Source of the DNA: JALZKA01 sp963717635
GTDB lineage: Bacteria; Actinomycetota; Thermoleophilia; Solirubrobacterales; 70-9
Assembly: GCA_963717635.1 (NCBI GenBank)
Contig: OY970347.1
Coordinates: forward strand, 248,001-312,000
Reading direction: 5' to 3'
Length of the DNA: 64,000 bases
The notes beneath the pieces were generated by a model that worked only from the letters and a program-made list of their open reading frames with translations, was not told where the DNA came from and made no database searches. Numbering within the stretch: position 1 is the stretch's first letter; every line of letters starts with the position of its first letter. Positions 31,999 to 42,800 of this stretch are shown piece after piece. The position numbers and the translations under genes were made by a program.

Positions 31999-32964
31999 GT
32001 GGGTAAGGTCAGCGACTTGCCCGGCTCCCCCGCCTCATCTGACCCCTTCGCCGCCTGGAGCGTCAACCTTCACGGCCACGAGGTGATCTATCGCACCGCC
32101 GGCTCCGGGCCGCCGCTGGTGGTCGTGCACGGGATGGTCAACTCGTCGAAGCATTGGCGCGAGGTCGCGCTCAAGCTCGCCGAGACCCACACCGTGATCG
32201 TGCCCGACCTGATCGGCCACGGCGACTCGGCGACGCCCCGTGGCGACTACGCGCTCGGCGCCCACGCCGCGGTGATCCGCGACCTGCTCTCGGCGCTCGA
32301 GATCGAGTCGGCGACGTTCGTCGGCCACTCGCTCGGCGGCGGGATCGCGATGGTCTTCTTCTGGCAGTTCCCGCACAAGGTCGAGCGCCTGGCGCTGATC
32401 TCGAGCGGCGGTCTCGGCCAGGAGGTGAGCCCGCTGCTTCGCGGCGCGGCGCTGCCGGGCGCCGCCGGTCTGGTCTGGGCCGCGTCGCGGCCACCGCTCC
32501 TTGACGCGATCGACGCGGTCGGCGCCCGGCTCGGCAGGCTTGGCTGGCGCAAGGCGGTCTATGTCAAGGCGGTCACCCGGGCGCTGCGGCCGCTTCAGGA
32601 CCCCGGCTCGCGCCAGGCGTTCCTGCAGTCGCTGCGCGCGGTGATCGACCGCCACGGCCAAAAGGTCTCGGCGATCGACCGTCTATATCTACTGGGGCCG
32701 GTGCCGACGCTGATCGCCTGGGGCGAGCGCGACCGCACGATCCCGCTCGCGCACGGCCGCAACGCCCACGAGCAGATCCCCGGCTCGCGGTTCGAGACGC
32801 TGCCACGCGCCGCGCACTTCCCGAACTTGGAGGACCCCGACGGGCTCGCCGAGGTCCTCGAACGCTGGCTGGCCGAGACGAAGCCCTACCGGCTCAGCGA
32901 GGCCGAGTGGTCAGAGCTGATCGCTTCGCGCGTCGTCCGCGGCCGCCATCTGCACGCGGCCTGA
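31999..32964 (+). CDS. Alpha/beta-hydrolase
   Basis: A 321-residue alpha/beta-hydrolase-fold protein. The oxyanion strand is PLVVVHGMVNSSKHW, DLIGHGDSATP follows, the nucleophile elbow is FVGHSLGGG, the acid is in AWGERDRTIP, and the catalytic His is in RAAHFPNLEDP. Similar proteins include esterases and C-C bond hydrolases; the substrate is unknown. The GTG at 31999 is the first start in frame. There is no obvious operon partner. Confidence 0.87.
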   Translation: MGKVSDLPGSPASSDPFAAWSVNLHGHEVIYRTAGSGPPLVVVHGMVNSSKHWREVALKLAETHTVIVPDLIGHGDSATPRGDYALGAHAAVIRDLLSALEIESATFVGHSLGGGIAMVFFWQFPHKVERLALISSGGLGQEVSPLLRGAALPGAAGLVWAASRPPLLDAIDAVGARLGRLGWRKAVYVKAVTRALRPLQDPGSRQAFLQSLRAVIDRHGQKVSAIDRLYLLGPVPTLIAWGERDRTIPLAHGRNAHEQIPGSRFETLPRAAHFPNLEDPDGLAEVLERWLAETKPYRLSEAEWSELIASRVVRGRHLHAA

Positions 32965-32976
32965 TCTGTTCTTGCT

Positions 32977-33609
32977 CTAGGCCGTAGGGGCGACCGGGGC
33001 GGGCGCTGGCGGCTCGCTCCGGCCTCGCAGCGCGAGCATGACGCTGGCCACGATGACCCAGATCCCGCCGCCGAGGAACGAGACGAAGCCGATCGGGGTG
33101 AAGGTGAGGACGAAGAGGATCACGCCGACCCACCCCAGCCATCGGGGGAGCACTTCGGTCTGGATGATCGAGACCCCGGTCGTGCCGAGGAAGAGCGCCG
33201 CTCCGAACGCCAGCGGGATCCAGTCGTTGTCCCAGAGCGCCTGGAGCGCCTGGACCGAGGCCGGGTCGATGTCCTCGACCGACTCGGTCAGCGCGACCGA
33301 GATCGTCGCGTCGATCGTGGCGCCCACGGCCATGATCGAGGCGCCGACCAGCGTCAGCGCTCCGAGCGGGGCGTCGCCCGCGGCTGCGAACAGCCGGCGC
33401 AGGTGGTTCGCGAAGAGCAGGAAGAAGGTGATCGCAAGCCCGGCGAGTCCGGCCCCGATGAAGATCTCGGAGTCGCTGTCGACGTAGTACTCCACGATCT
33501 CGGGAACCGAATCCTCGACGTCCGGTGGCTCGCCTGCGATGACGAAGCTGAGAATGATCAGCGGCACGAATATGGCGCCCCCCAGCGCTCCGATCCGATC
33601 CCAACGCAT
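32977..33609 (-). CDS. Membrane protein with about six transmembrane segments
   Basis: A 210-residue protein with hydrophobic segments IGALGGAIFVPLIILSFVIA, FIGAGLAGLAITFFLLF, LGALTLVGASIMAVGA, WIPLAFGAALFLGTTG and WLGWVGVILFVLTFTPIGFV. It resembles DUF4386-type hypothetical membrane proteins in layout only. An acidic extracellular loop (EPPDVEDSVPEIVEYYVD) follows the first segment. AAAGGAGGG precedes the ATG. Function unknown. Confidence 0.75.
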   Translation of the reverse strand: MRWDRIGALGGAIFVPLIILSFVIAGEPPDVEDSVPEIVEYYVDSDSEIFIGAGLAGLAITFFLLFANHLRRLFAAAGDAPLGALTLVGASIMAVGATIDATISVALTESVEDIDPASVQALQALWDNDWIPLAFGAALFLGTTGVSIIQTEVLPRWLGWVGVILFVLTFTPIGFVSFLGGGIWVIVASVMLALRGRSEPPAPAPVAPTA

Positions 33610-33679
33610 ACGAGCCCTCCTTTGGTAACCCCGAGATTCCGCTCGCGACAGTAGGGGGTGCCTCGGTCAGAATGGGCTC

Positions 33680-33850
33680 GTGACCGGCCAGAGCCTCGAT
33701 TTGACCCCGATTGGCAGCGTGCAGTCGCCCCTCGCCGACCCCGCCTCCGCCCCCAAGCAGGGGACCGAGGGCGGCGCCGACGCGTGGCTCGTGATCGAGC
33801 CGGAGTACCTGCCGGCTCTGGCCGTGGAGGAGGGGCGTATCAGGGTCTCC
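33680..33850 (+). pseudogene. Truncated TrmO (TsaA/UPF0066) gene, 5' fragment
   Basis: The first 47 codons match the start of TrmO, the SAM-dependent enzyme that N6-methylates t6A37 in tRNA: LDLTPIGSVQSPLADP, APKQGTEGGADAWLVIEPEY. A full family member has about 150 residues, but here similarity stops near 33830-33850. The frame then runs antisense through the HicB-like gene, with no TrmO features. It appears to have lost its 3' two-thirds by deletion or insertion. Confidence 0.6.
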
Positions 33851-33883
33851 GATCGCGGAGGTGTCGGACGAGAGCTCGTCGCT

Positions 33884-34114
33884 TCAACCCGGCTGAGCCT
33901 GAATCTCGATGGCCTCGCCTGGTTCGCCCGTCGAGGCAGGATGTTCGACGTACGAGAGTGCGAGTTCGCGCAACGCATCCAGCGCCGCCTCCCGAGCTTC
34001 GTCGCGAGTCGCGATGAAGCTGAACGCGGCTGGCACCTCGCGGACGCGCGCGATTATCTGATCGCCGTCGTTCTCGTAGTCCATCGTCAGCCGTAGCGGC
34101 TCGGTCATCGGCAT
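33884..34114 (-). CDS. HicB-like protein (orphan antitoxin-type)
   Basis: A 76-residue protein: LRLTMDYENDGDQIIARVRE, VPAAFSFIATRDEAREAALDALRELAL resembles the partial RNase H fold of HicB antitoxins, which bind HicA mRNA interferases. No HicA-like gene (short dsRBD-like protein) is found on either side, so it may be an orphan. GGAG is about 8 bases before the ATG at 34114. It sits against the truncated trmO. Confidence 0.6.
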   Translation of the reverse strand: MPMTEPLRLTMDYENDGDQIIARVREVPAAFSFIATRDEAREAALDALRELALSYVEHPASTGEPGEAIEIQAQPG

Positions 34115-34186
34115 GAGAGTACTCCGGTCTGGCACGCGTATTAAAGAACCCCAACGGCCGAAACCATGCCCCAGTCGGGCGCGATG

Positions 34187-34420
34187 CTAGTCCGTTGGGC
34201 GCTCTTCGAGGCTCGCGACGAGCTCGTCGAGCTTGAGCTCGCGGAGAGCCCCCGAGACCGCTTCCAGCTCGCCCTTGCAGAAGACGATCAGCTCCTTCGC
34301 CTCGCCGCAGAGGGCGAGCGTCTCGCGCAGCTCGGCGTCGCCCGAGTCGAGGCGCTGGATGATCGCCTCGAGGCGCTCGGACGCCGACTCGTAGGTGCGG
34401 TCCTGTCCCTCCTCGCTCAT
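34187..34420 (-). CDS. xseB: Exodeoxyribonuclease VII small subunit
   Basis: A 77-residue helical protein with the XseB pattern: TYESASERLEAIIQRLDSGDAEL and LALCGEAKELIVFCKGEL. It binds the large subunit to form ExoVII, which degrades single-stranded DNA in both directions. Its ATG overlaps the xseA stop (ATGA). Confidence 0.93.
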   Translation of the reverse strand: MSEEGQDRTYESASERLEAIIQRLDSGDAELRETLALCGEAKELIVFCKGELEAVSGALRELKLDELVASLEERPTD

Positions 34421-35709
34421 TCGCCCTCATCCTCGATCCGGGCGCGGACGGCATCGTCCGCGAACCGCAGGCGGACCCGCTCCTCCGCCCGCGCGGCCTC
34501 GGCGCTCACGACCGGCTCGCCGGCCTCGGACTCGACCAACGCGTAGCCGCGCTCCAGGGTCCGCTCCGGGTCGTGGCCGCTGACCGCCGCCTCGAACGCG
34601 GCCAGCTTCGACGCGGCCTGGGCCGGGTCCGAGGCCGCCTCGGCCTTGCGCGATGCGACCAGGGCGAAGCGCGATGCGAGCGCCCGGCGCTCGCCCACCC
34701 GCCGCGACGCCGATGCCCGCACCTCGCGCAGCGTCTGGTGGAGCCGCGCGCGCTCGCCGCGGACGCTGCGCTCCGGCGCGCCCGCGAGCTGCGCCAGCCG
34801 CTGTCCGCGCGAGCGCACGGCTCCGGTTCCCGCGCGTTGCACTCGCCCGCTTCGCGAACGGAGCTCGGCCGAAGCCGCTCGCACGTCGACCCGCACCAGC
34901 TCCTCGGCGGCATGGGTGGGGGTCGAGCAGCAGACCGCGCTGACGTCGTCGATCAGCGTCCGGTCGGACTCGTGCCCGACGGCGCTGATCACCGGCAACC
35001 GGAGCAGCGCAACGGTCCGGCAAAGCGACTCGTCGCAAAACGCCCAGAGGTCGGCGAGCGAGCCGCCGCCCCGACAGACGACCGCGACCTCCACGGCGGG
35101 CAGCTCGGCAAGCCCGCGCAGCGCCGTGGCGATCGCCGGCGCCGCCCGGCGATCCTGGACCGGCGCGTCGGCCCAGACGATCGTCCCCCGCCAGCTGCGC
35201 CGCTCGAGCCCGGCCAGCAGGTCCTGGCAGGCGGCGCTGCCGCGCGCGGTGACGACGCCGATCGTCTTCGGCAGCGACGGGCGAACGAGCTCCTTCTGCG
35301 GGTGGAACAGGCCGTCGGCCTCGAGTTGCTTGCGCAGCGCGGCGAGCCGGGCGAGCAGGTCGCCCTCGCCCGCGAGGCGCAGGTGGGTGACGCGGAACGT
35401 GAAGGACGGGGAGGAGGTGGCGCTGCCCGGGTAGTAGTCGAGGCCGCCGCCGATCACGACGCCGGCGCCGTCGACGAGCAGCGCGTCGTCGAGGCCGAGC
35501 CTGTCGAGGTCCGAGAGCCAGATCGAGCACGGCACCGCGCCGTCGGCATCGCGCAACTCGAAGTAGGCGGCCTTGCGGGCCCGGCGAAAGCCGGTGATCT
35601 CGCCCATCACCAGGACCTTGGCGCGAGCGCGCAGGAAGCGCTGGAGGTCCTTGGCGTAGCGGCCGACCGGGAACGGGCCCGGCAGGTCGGGGTCGAGCGC
35701 CTCGGGCAC
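34417..35709 (-). CDS. xseA: Exodeoxyribonuclease VII large subunit
   Basis: A 430-residue XseA. The N-terminal OB-fold domain carries VLVMGEITGFRRARKAAYFEL, and the catalytic domain KTIGVVTARGSAACQDLLAGL, EVAVVCRGGGSLADLWAFCDE and PVISAVGHESDRTLIDDVS, all XseA signatures. A long coiled-coil (about residues 260-350) and a C-terminal ERGYALVESEAG complete it. The GTG at 35709 is the only good start in frame. It is co-translated with xseB. Confidence 0.95.
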   Translation of the reverse strand: MPEALDPDLPGPFPVGRYAKDLQRFLRARAKVLVMGEITGFRRARKAAYFELRDADGAVPCSIWLSDLDRLGLDDALLVDGAGVVIGGGLDYYPGSATSSPSFTFRVTHLRLAGEGDLLARLAALRKQLEADGLFHPQKELVRPSLPKTIGVVTARGSAACQDLLAGLERRSWRGTIVWADAPVQDRRAAPAIATALRGLAELPAVEVAVVCRGGGSLADLWAFCDESLCRTVALLRLPVISAVGHESDRTLIDDVSAVCCSTPTHAAEELVRVDVRAASAELRSRSGRVQRAGTGAVRSRGQRLAQLAGAPERSVRGERARLHQTLREVRASASRRVGERRALASRFALVASRKAEAASDPAQAASKLAAFEAAVSGHDPERTLERGYALVESEAGEPVVSAEAARAEERVRLRFADDAVRARIEDEGE

Positions 35710-35771
35710 AGCCGGCCCGGCCGCGGGCGGCTCGGTATCGAAGTGGTCAGCGATCGAGAGAGCTTGCCACG

Positions 35772-36689
35772 CTAGGCAGCGGAGCTGGCGCGATCCGGCG
35801 CGGCGGCCTGGCCGCCGGCTCGCTCGGCGTTCGCGACGATCGCATCGATGATCTGGGGCCAGGCAAAGGTCGGCAGGTCGTGGCCCATGCGCTCGATCAT
35901 GATCAGCTTCGCCCCGGGGATCTCCTTCGCGGTCGCGCGGCCGCCCGACGGCCGGACCAGCGGGTCGATCGCGCCGTGGATCACGACGGTCGGGGCCTTG
36001 ATCCGGCGCAGGGCCTTGGCGCGGTTGCCGGACTTGAGTTGCGCCCCGAGCTGCCGCTCGGCGCTGCGCGGGTCGGGATTGACGTTGCGTTCGAGCGCGA
36101 TGTCGGCGAGCGCGCGGACCTCGCCCGGATTGGCGCCCTCCGAGCCGATCAGCGCGAAGAACTTGGTCCAGTGCTCGATCATCGCCTCGCGCTCGCGCGG
36201 CGGGCGCTTGAGGAACGAGCGCAGGACCTTGGGCGTCGGCTGCCCGGTAAAGCGCGAGCCGGTGTTCGACATGATCGAGGCAAGTGAGCGGATCAGTTCC
36301 GGCCGCCGCGCGGCGAGGGTCTGGGAGATCATCCCGCCCTGGGAGACGCCGACCAGGTGCACCGGGCCGAGCTCGAGCGCCGCGATCAGGCCGGCGGTGT
36401 CCTCGGCCATGTCCTCGAGCGTGTACTGCTCGGGCCGGAAGCGCCGGGTCGCGAGCTCACGCAGGGTCGGCGAGGGGATGTCGATGTGGGTCGAGTTGCC
36501 GACGTCGCGGTTGTCGAAGCGGGTGACGTAGTAGCCGCGGCCGGCGAGCTCGCGGCAGAAGGCCTCGGGCCAGGCGATCATCTGCATCCCGAGCCCCATC
36601 ACCAGCAGCAGCGGCGGGTCGGCCGGGTCGCCGAAGCTCTCGTGGCAGATCGTGATCCCGCGACCGACGTCGGTCAGCTCTTCAGGCAT
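35772..36689 (-). CDS. Alpha/beta-hydrolase (RdmC/epoxide-hydrolase-like)
   Basis: A 305-residue alpha/beta-hydrolase: PLLLVMGLGMQMIAWPE (oxyanion strand), VTRFDNRDVGNSTH, nucleophile elbow LVGVSQGGMISQ, acid near VVIHGAIDPLVRP, and His in MIERMGHDLPTFAWP. The GxGMQxxxW and RFDNRD(V/I)G pattern is shared with aclacinomycin methylesterase RdmC and similar carboxylesterases. TAGGCT (36701-36696, minus) lies 6 bases before the ATG, so the mRNA is probably leaderless. Confidence 0.88.
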   Translation of the reverse strand: MPEELTDVGRGITICHESFGDPADPPLLLVMGLGMQMIAWPEAFCRELAGRGYYVTRFDNRDVGNSTHIDIPSPTLRELATRRFRPEQYTLEDMAEDTAGLIAALELGPVHLVGVSQGGMISQTLAARRPELIRSLASIMSNTGSRFTGQPTPKVLRSFLKRPPREREAMIEHWTKFFALIGSEGANPGEVRALADIALERNVNPDPRSAERQLGAQLKSGNRAKALRRIKAPTVVIHGAIDPLVRPSGGRATAKEIPGAKLIMIERMGHDLPTFAWPQIIDAIVANAERAGGQAAAPDRASSAA

Positions 36690-36695
36690 GCATAG

Positions 36696-36701
36696 AGCCT
36701 A
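36696..36701 (-). promoter_or_regulatory. Candidate -10 box (TAGGCT), leaderless
   Basis: On the minus strand TAGGCT ends 6 bases before the hydrolase ATG (36689); no ribosome site is present. Confidence 0.45.
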
Positions 36702-36825
36702 GAGAGGGCAATTTCACGCGTTACTGGAAATGGGTGACCTACCTCAAACCGTTATGTGACCCAACGCACAACACGGCCGGTCCAACTATGGTTTAAAAGG
36801 CACTGTGACCACGGGGGTGGAAGCC

Positions 36826-39800
36826 ATGGGCGTCGGTGGGCCGACGCGGAGGGGAATGAGATCGGCGCTCGCCGGTCTCGTCGCCGTGCTCGTGGCCGTC
36901 CCGCTCGCGCTGGCCGCCCCGGGCGACCCCGACCCGGGCTTCGGCACCGGCGGGGTCGTCAAGCTCGCGGCCGGCGACCGGTATCAGGCGGTTGATGCGC
37001 CGCTCGTCCAGTCCCCGACCAGGACGATCTTCGCCGGGCTGCTCAAGAACTCGTCGGACCGGGTCTTCCTCTCCGCGGTCACGCAGACCGGCGCGACCGA
37101 CACCTCCTTCGGGAGCGGCGGCGAGGTCCACACCAACAGCATCGCGCCGCAGCGCAAGGCCGCGACCGCGCTTGCGCCCGACGGCAAGATCCTGGTCGCC
37201 GGCGGCTCGAACTCGGACGGCAAGGTCACGGTCGAGCGCTTCAGCGCCAACGGCGTCAAGGACAACAGCTGGGGCTCGAGCGGCAAGGTGACGGTCAACC
37301 TGGGCGGCTCCTACGCTCGCCCGACCGGCATCGTCCCGGTCGGGACCAGTTCGGTGCTGGTCAGCGCCGAGTCGGTTGCCAGCGGCCGTCAGGTCTTCAC
37401 CGTCGCCAAGATCGGAACGCTCGGCCTCGACGCCACCTTCGGGTCGCTGGGCATCGGCCGGGCCGCGTTCTCGGGCAAGGATGCGATCGCCCATGACCTC
37501 GCGCTGCTCCCCGGCACCAACAAGGTGCTGCTCGCCGGCTCGGTCCGCCCATCGGCATCCTCGACGAGCTCGGACACCGGCCTCGCCCGCCTGAACGCCA
37601 ACGGCTCGCTCGACACCACCTTCGGCACCGGCGGCAGGGCCACCCACAACATCACCGGCAACTCGAACGAGGACTACGCCGCGGCGCTGGCGCCCCTGGC
37701 CGACGGCGGCTTCCTCGTCACGGGCCCGGCCCAGAGCGTCGGGATGGTCGCGCGGTTTGCCGCCAACGGCTCGCTCGACCCCACCTTCGGCACCGGCGGC
37801 AAGGTTCTCGGCGGCTTGATCTATTCGGGCTACGGGTTCAGCCCGGTCGACATCGCGGTCGATTCCGCGGGCCGCCCGATCGTCACCGGCTCGAAGATCC
37901 ACGTCTCGAGCAACATTCGCTGGTGGGCGGCGATGCGGCTGACCCAGAACGCCGGCCCGACGGTCCTCGACACCGGTTTCGGGTCGGGCGGTCGGACGGT
38001 GCTCAGCGCCTGCGCCAACAACGCCTCCGCCGGGCCGACCGGCCTCGCCCTTGACGGCGCCAACATCCTGATCCTCGGCGGCTGCGATTCGACCGCCCGC
38101 ACCGCGCTCGCCCGCCTCCAGGGCGGCAGCTCCGGCCCGCCGGCGGGTCCCGTCCAGCTGACCGTTGGCCCGGACTCCGCGGCAGCCGGCCACGAGCGGA
38201 TCCCGCTGGCCGGTCTCGATCCGAGCGCCGCAATCGACGCGGCCGAGGACGTGCAGGCCGCGGCGATGCGCCGCACAGCGATGCGCCGGACCGCGATGCG
38301 CCGCACCGACATTCTCTCCGCGGCGATGCGCCGGACGGCGATGCGCCGGACCGGATTGCTCTCGACCGCGATGCGCCGCACGGCGCTGCGCTTCGCACTC
38401 TTGTCCGAGGTCGGCCTCCGGGACACGACCTGGCAGGAGTTGCTGGGCATCGACGCACCGCTCCAGACGCTGACCATGGAGGACGCGCTCGAGATCAACC
38501 CCGCCGGTGTGGGTGCGCTGACGTTGAACGACATCGACCTGAACTCGACGGCGATGCGGCGGACGAGCCTGGCGGCCATCGTCCTTGGCGTCCGGCCGCT
38601 CGCGGCACTGCCCGAGCCGAACGGCGGCTGGTGCGCGTTCCTCGTGAACCAGCCGGCCAACTGCTCGAACGGGGTGTCGCTCTCGGAGACGACCCTGGTC
38701 GATCTCGAGATCCTCGGCGACGATCTCTCCGCGTACTTCGACGAGCCGATCTCGCTGCTCGACACTGACCTCGGCAGCGGCGATCAGGCCGCGCCGCTGG
38801 CCGACTTCCTCCTGTCGGAGCTCGACCTTCAGATCGCGCCGTTCCGCGACGCCGAGGCCTCGCAGTTCGCCGCGATCCTCAACTGCGGCACCTGCAGCGG
38901 GCGCAAGCTCGGCGAGCTCACCGACGCCGAGCTCGGCAACGCGACTGTCGCGCAGCTGGTCGGGCAGCTCCCGAAGCCGAGCCTTCAGGACCTGAGCGTC
39001 GGCGACGTGATCCTGGCGATGCTGGATCACGCGGAGATCCCGTACGAGGGCCTGGCGCTCACCGGCATCCTCGGGGAGGCCGAGCATCGCAGCGCCGACC
39101 TGGTCACGTACAGGGCGACCTTCACGCTCGACTGCTCGCAGGCGGCGAGCGTTCAGGCGGTCTTCGCGGCGCCCGGCGATGCGCGACCGGTGCCGGGCGG
39201 CACCACCCTGGCGCTCGACGGCGGACCGAAGCGCGACCTCGGCAACGGCAAGCCGGCCGAGGGGACGAAGGCCGGGCCGTTCGAGTTCGAGCTCGCCCCG
39301 GGCTGCCAGGGCGCGAGCGGCGTGCACCAGGCCGTGTTGGAGCTGATCGTCGAGCCCGGCTCGGTGCTCGGGCCGATCGACGGCGCCCAGGTTTCGATCC
39401 GCTCCGCCGGCTTCGCGGTCGACTCGAACGAGGTCACGACCACCGTCGACGACTCGCGCGACCCCGGCGACCAGCCCGAGCAGTCGCGGCCGATCGCGCA
39501 GGACGCGCTGCTCAGCGGCCATCTGTCGAGCGCGACCGACTCCGACTTCTTCAGCTTCACCCCCGGCGCCGGGCGGACGACGATCTCGCTCTCGCACCTG
39601 CCGGCCGACTACGACCTGGTGATCTACGGGCCCGAGCTGGGACCGGACGTGACCGCGATGCGCCGCACGGCGATGCGGCGGACCGCGATGCGCCGCACGC
39701 CGGTCGGCGACGCGGCCGAGGAGCCCACCGACGAGGCGATCCTGGCGCCTGACCAGGTCCAGGACATCGCGATGCGCCGCACCGACCTGGCGGTCCGCGG

Positions 39801-42800
39801 AACCTCGATCCAGCGCGGCACCACCGACGAGGCCGCGAGCGTCACGGTCGGCCCCGCCGAGGCGGGCCAGCAATTCATCGCCCAGGTCGTGGGCTACAAC
39901 GGCGCCTTCCACGCCGACCCGTATGTCGTGCGCCGCACCGACGCCCCCGCCGCGGACCTCCCGGCATGTCCCGCGCGGCCGCTCTCCTCCGGCCTCCAGG
40001 CCCCGTTCCCGAGCAGCATCCCGGCCTCGACCAAGGCGCTCTACCTGGTCGACCCGGGGCGGATGGCAGCGCGCGACGGCGCGCCGGCGACAACCTCGCT
40101 GCTGGCCAAGTTGAACGACCTAGCGGCGGAGACCGACGGGCTCGTGATCCCGGTCCAAAACGACCCGGATGTCGCCACGACGCCGGCGTTTGCCGCCTGG
40201 GACGCGAACCCGTGCTCGCCCGAGCTGGCCAACGCCGTCGTCGGCAAGATCAACGAGGTCGTCGACGACGTGGTCGAGCAGGGCAACGGGCTGCCGGAGC
40301 TGCGATCGGTGGTCGTCGTCGGCCCCGACGAGGTGATCCCGCAGGCGCGGATCGCCGACAGCACCGCGATCGGCAACGAGTCCGAGTACGCGGATGATGC
40401 GACGCTCGACCGAAACGGGGACGGCGCGCCGGACGACAGCGCGGTCTCCGCCGCCTTCCGGTTCGGCTACACGCTGAGCGACGACCCCTACGGCGACTTC
40501 GACCCGACCGAGTTCTCGTTCGCGCCCGACGTCGCCCTCGGCCGCCTGGTCGAGACCCCGACCCAGATCGAGGCTCAGGTTCAGTCGTACCTCGACTCGG
40601 ACGGCTACGTCGCCCCGCAGCGGTCGTTCGTGACCGGGTATGACTTCCTCTCCGACGGCGCGGCCGAGATCTTCGACTCGCTTTCCGGCGCGGTCCCCGG
40701 CGGCGCGTCGCAGAGCCGGATCGACGAGACCTGGACGGCGGCCGACGGGCTCGCCGGCATCAACGCGGCCGGCCCCGGCTTCCTCTCGCTCAACGCCCAC
40801 TACGACCACTACCGGGCACTGCCGGCAGCGGCCCACAGCGGCGCCGATCAGACGCTCCTGCCGGCCTCGCAGGCGAACCCGCCCGCCGACAGCCTCGCCT
40901 TCACCGTCGGCTGCCACTCCGGCCTGAATCTGGCCGTCGGCGACGCCTCGTCGGCGTCCGACCCGAAGCTCGGTGACTGGGCCGAGCGGATGGCGACCCG
41001 CGGCGCGCTCTATGCGGCGAACACCGGTTTCGGCTACGGCGACGACTCGGCGGTCGCCTACTCCGAGCGGGTCATGGCCGACTACGCCGAGAACCTGGTC
41101 TCCGGTGACGTGACCGCGGGTCAGGCGCTGATGCTGGCGAAGCAGAGCGTGTTTGCGACGGTCGGCGTGACCGACGTCTACTGGAACAAGGCCTCGTCGG
41201 AGGCAACCTTCTACGGCCTGCCGATGTACCGGATCGGCGAGTCGGGCGGCGAGGGCGAGAGCGTCCTGCCGGAGCCGCTCACGGGCGACGACCCGGCCGA
41301 TCCGACCACCCGCAGCTCGACTCCGTTCTCGGTCAACCTGCGCGGTCGCTTGAACCAGGTCAACGACGAGCGCGGCACCTACTGGCGGGTCGACGAGCAG
41401 GAGCCGCTGGTCGTGCAGCGCCGGCCGATCCAGCCGAAGCTGGTCGAGGACGTCACCGCGGACGAGGGCCCCGCCCACGGGTTCGTCCTGGAGGCGTTCA
41501 CGACAGCCGACCAGGCCGGCGTCAACCCGGCGATCGCGCGGGCGACGATCGACCTGGCCGAGCACGAGCCGGAGCCCGAGTCGGTCGACCCGTTCTTCCC
41601 GGCGACCGTCGCGACGGTCGAGCCCCAGGCGAAGCCCGAGGGCCGGCGCGACATCCTCAGCCTGATGGCGGGCTCGTTCCGGGGCGACGTCCAGCGGCTC
41701 AACCTCGAGATGAGCGGCCGCGTGCTGCGCTCGAGCTCGGATGACTACGAGCCGCCGGTGATTCGCCGCGTCGACGGACTGGTCGCCAACGGCGGCTTCT
41801 CGATCCGGGTCGAGGCCGAGGCCGACGATCTCCTCGGCGGCACCGTCATGTACGTGACCGACGCCGACCAGGCGGGCGGCGGCGAGGTCGAGTGGCACCG
41901 CTCCGACCTGTCCCTGATCGCGCCCGGCGTCCTGTCGACCGGCGGCACCCTGCCGTCCGGCACCGGCATCCCCGAGGCGATCGTCCAGGTCTACGACCGC
42001 TCCTACAACGTCGCCTACTCGAACCGCAAGGTCGAGGGCCACACGTTCTCGCCGATCCCGACATCGGGCGAGGGCGACCCACGGGTCGTGCTTAACCCCG
42101 CGACGCCCGCGTCCGGCTACTACACGTCCCCGCCCGAGGTCTCGCTCGACCCCGGCGCGCATTCGAACGCCACCTTCGAAGCCTCGTATGACGGCGGCGA
42201 GTTCCAGACGTTCGAGGGCCCGTTCACGATCGCCGAGCCCACCGAGGGCGAGCATGTCGTGGTCTTCCGCGGCTCCGACGGCTCCGGCGCGACCGAGCGC
42301 TTCGCCGTCGATCGCGCCGGGCCGACGATCGTCGCCGAGGCCGACCGCGCGGCCGATTCAAACGGCTGGTATGACGGACCGGTCACCTTCACCTTCACCT
42401 GCGGCGACGCTGTGTCCGGGGTCGCGAGCTGCCCGGGTCCGGTGACGCTGTCTGAGGCCGGCACCAATCAGTCGGTTTCCGGCACGGCGACCGACAACGC
42501 CGGCCACTCGAGCTCGACCACGGTCAACGGGATCAACATCGACGTCGGAGATCCGACGATCGCCGCCGAGACGCTGACCGAGCCGAACGAGTCCGGCTGG
42601 TACAACGCGGACGGCGTCACGGTCCGCTTCACCTGCGCCGATGAGGACTCCGGCCTCGCGCATTGCGGGACCAGGGACGTCAACGGCGCGCCAAGCAACG
42701 CGACCGACGACGTGACCTTCAACACCGAGGGCGAGAACCAGAGCGTGACCGGGACCGCGATCGATCTCGCAGGACGCAGCGCCACGGCCGAGTCGCCGAG

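Noticed and set aside
36793..39912. 1,039-codon minus-strand open frame opposite the giant protein
   Set aside because: It has repeated RRIAVRRIA strings that are simply the reverse reading of the AMRRT codons; no signal, fold or ribosome site. Shadow.
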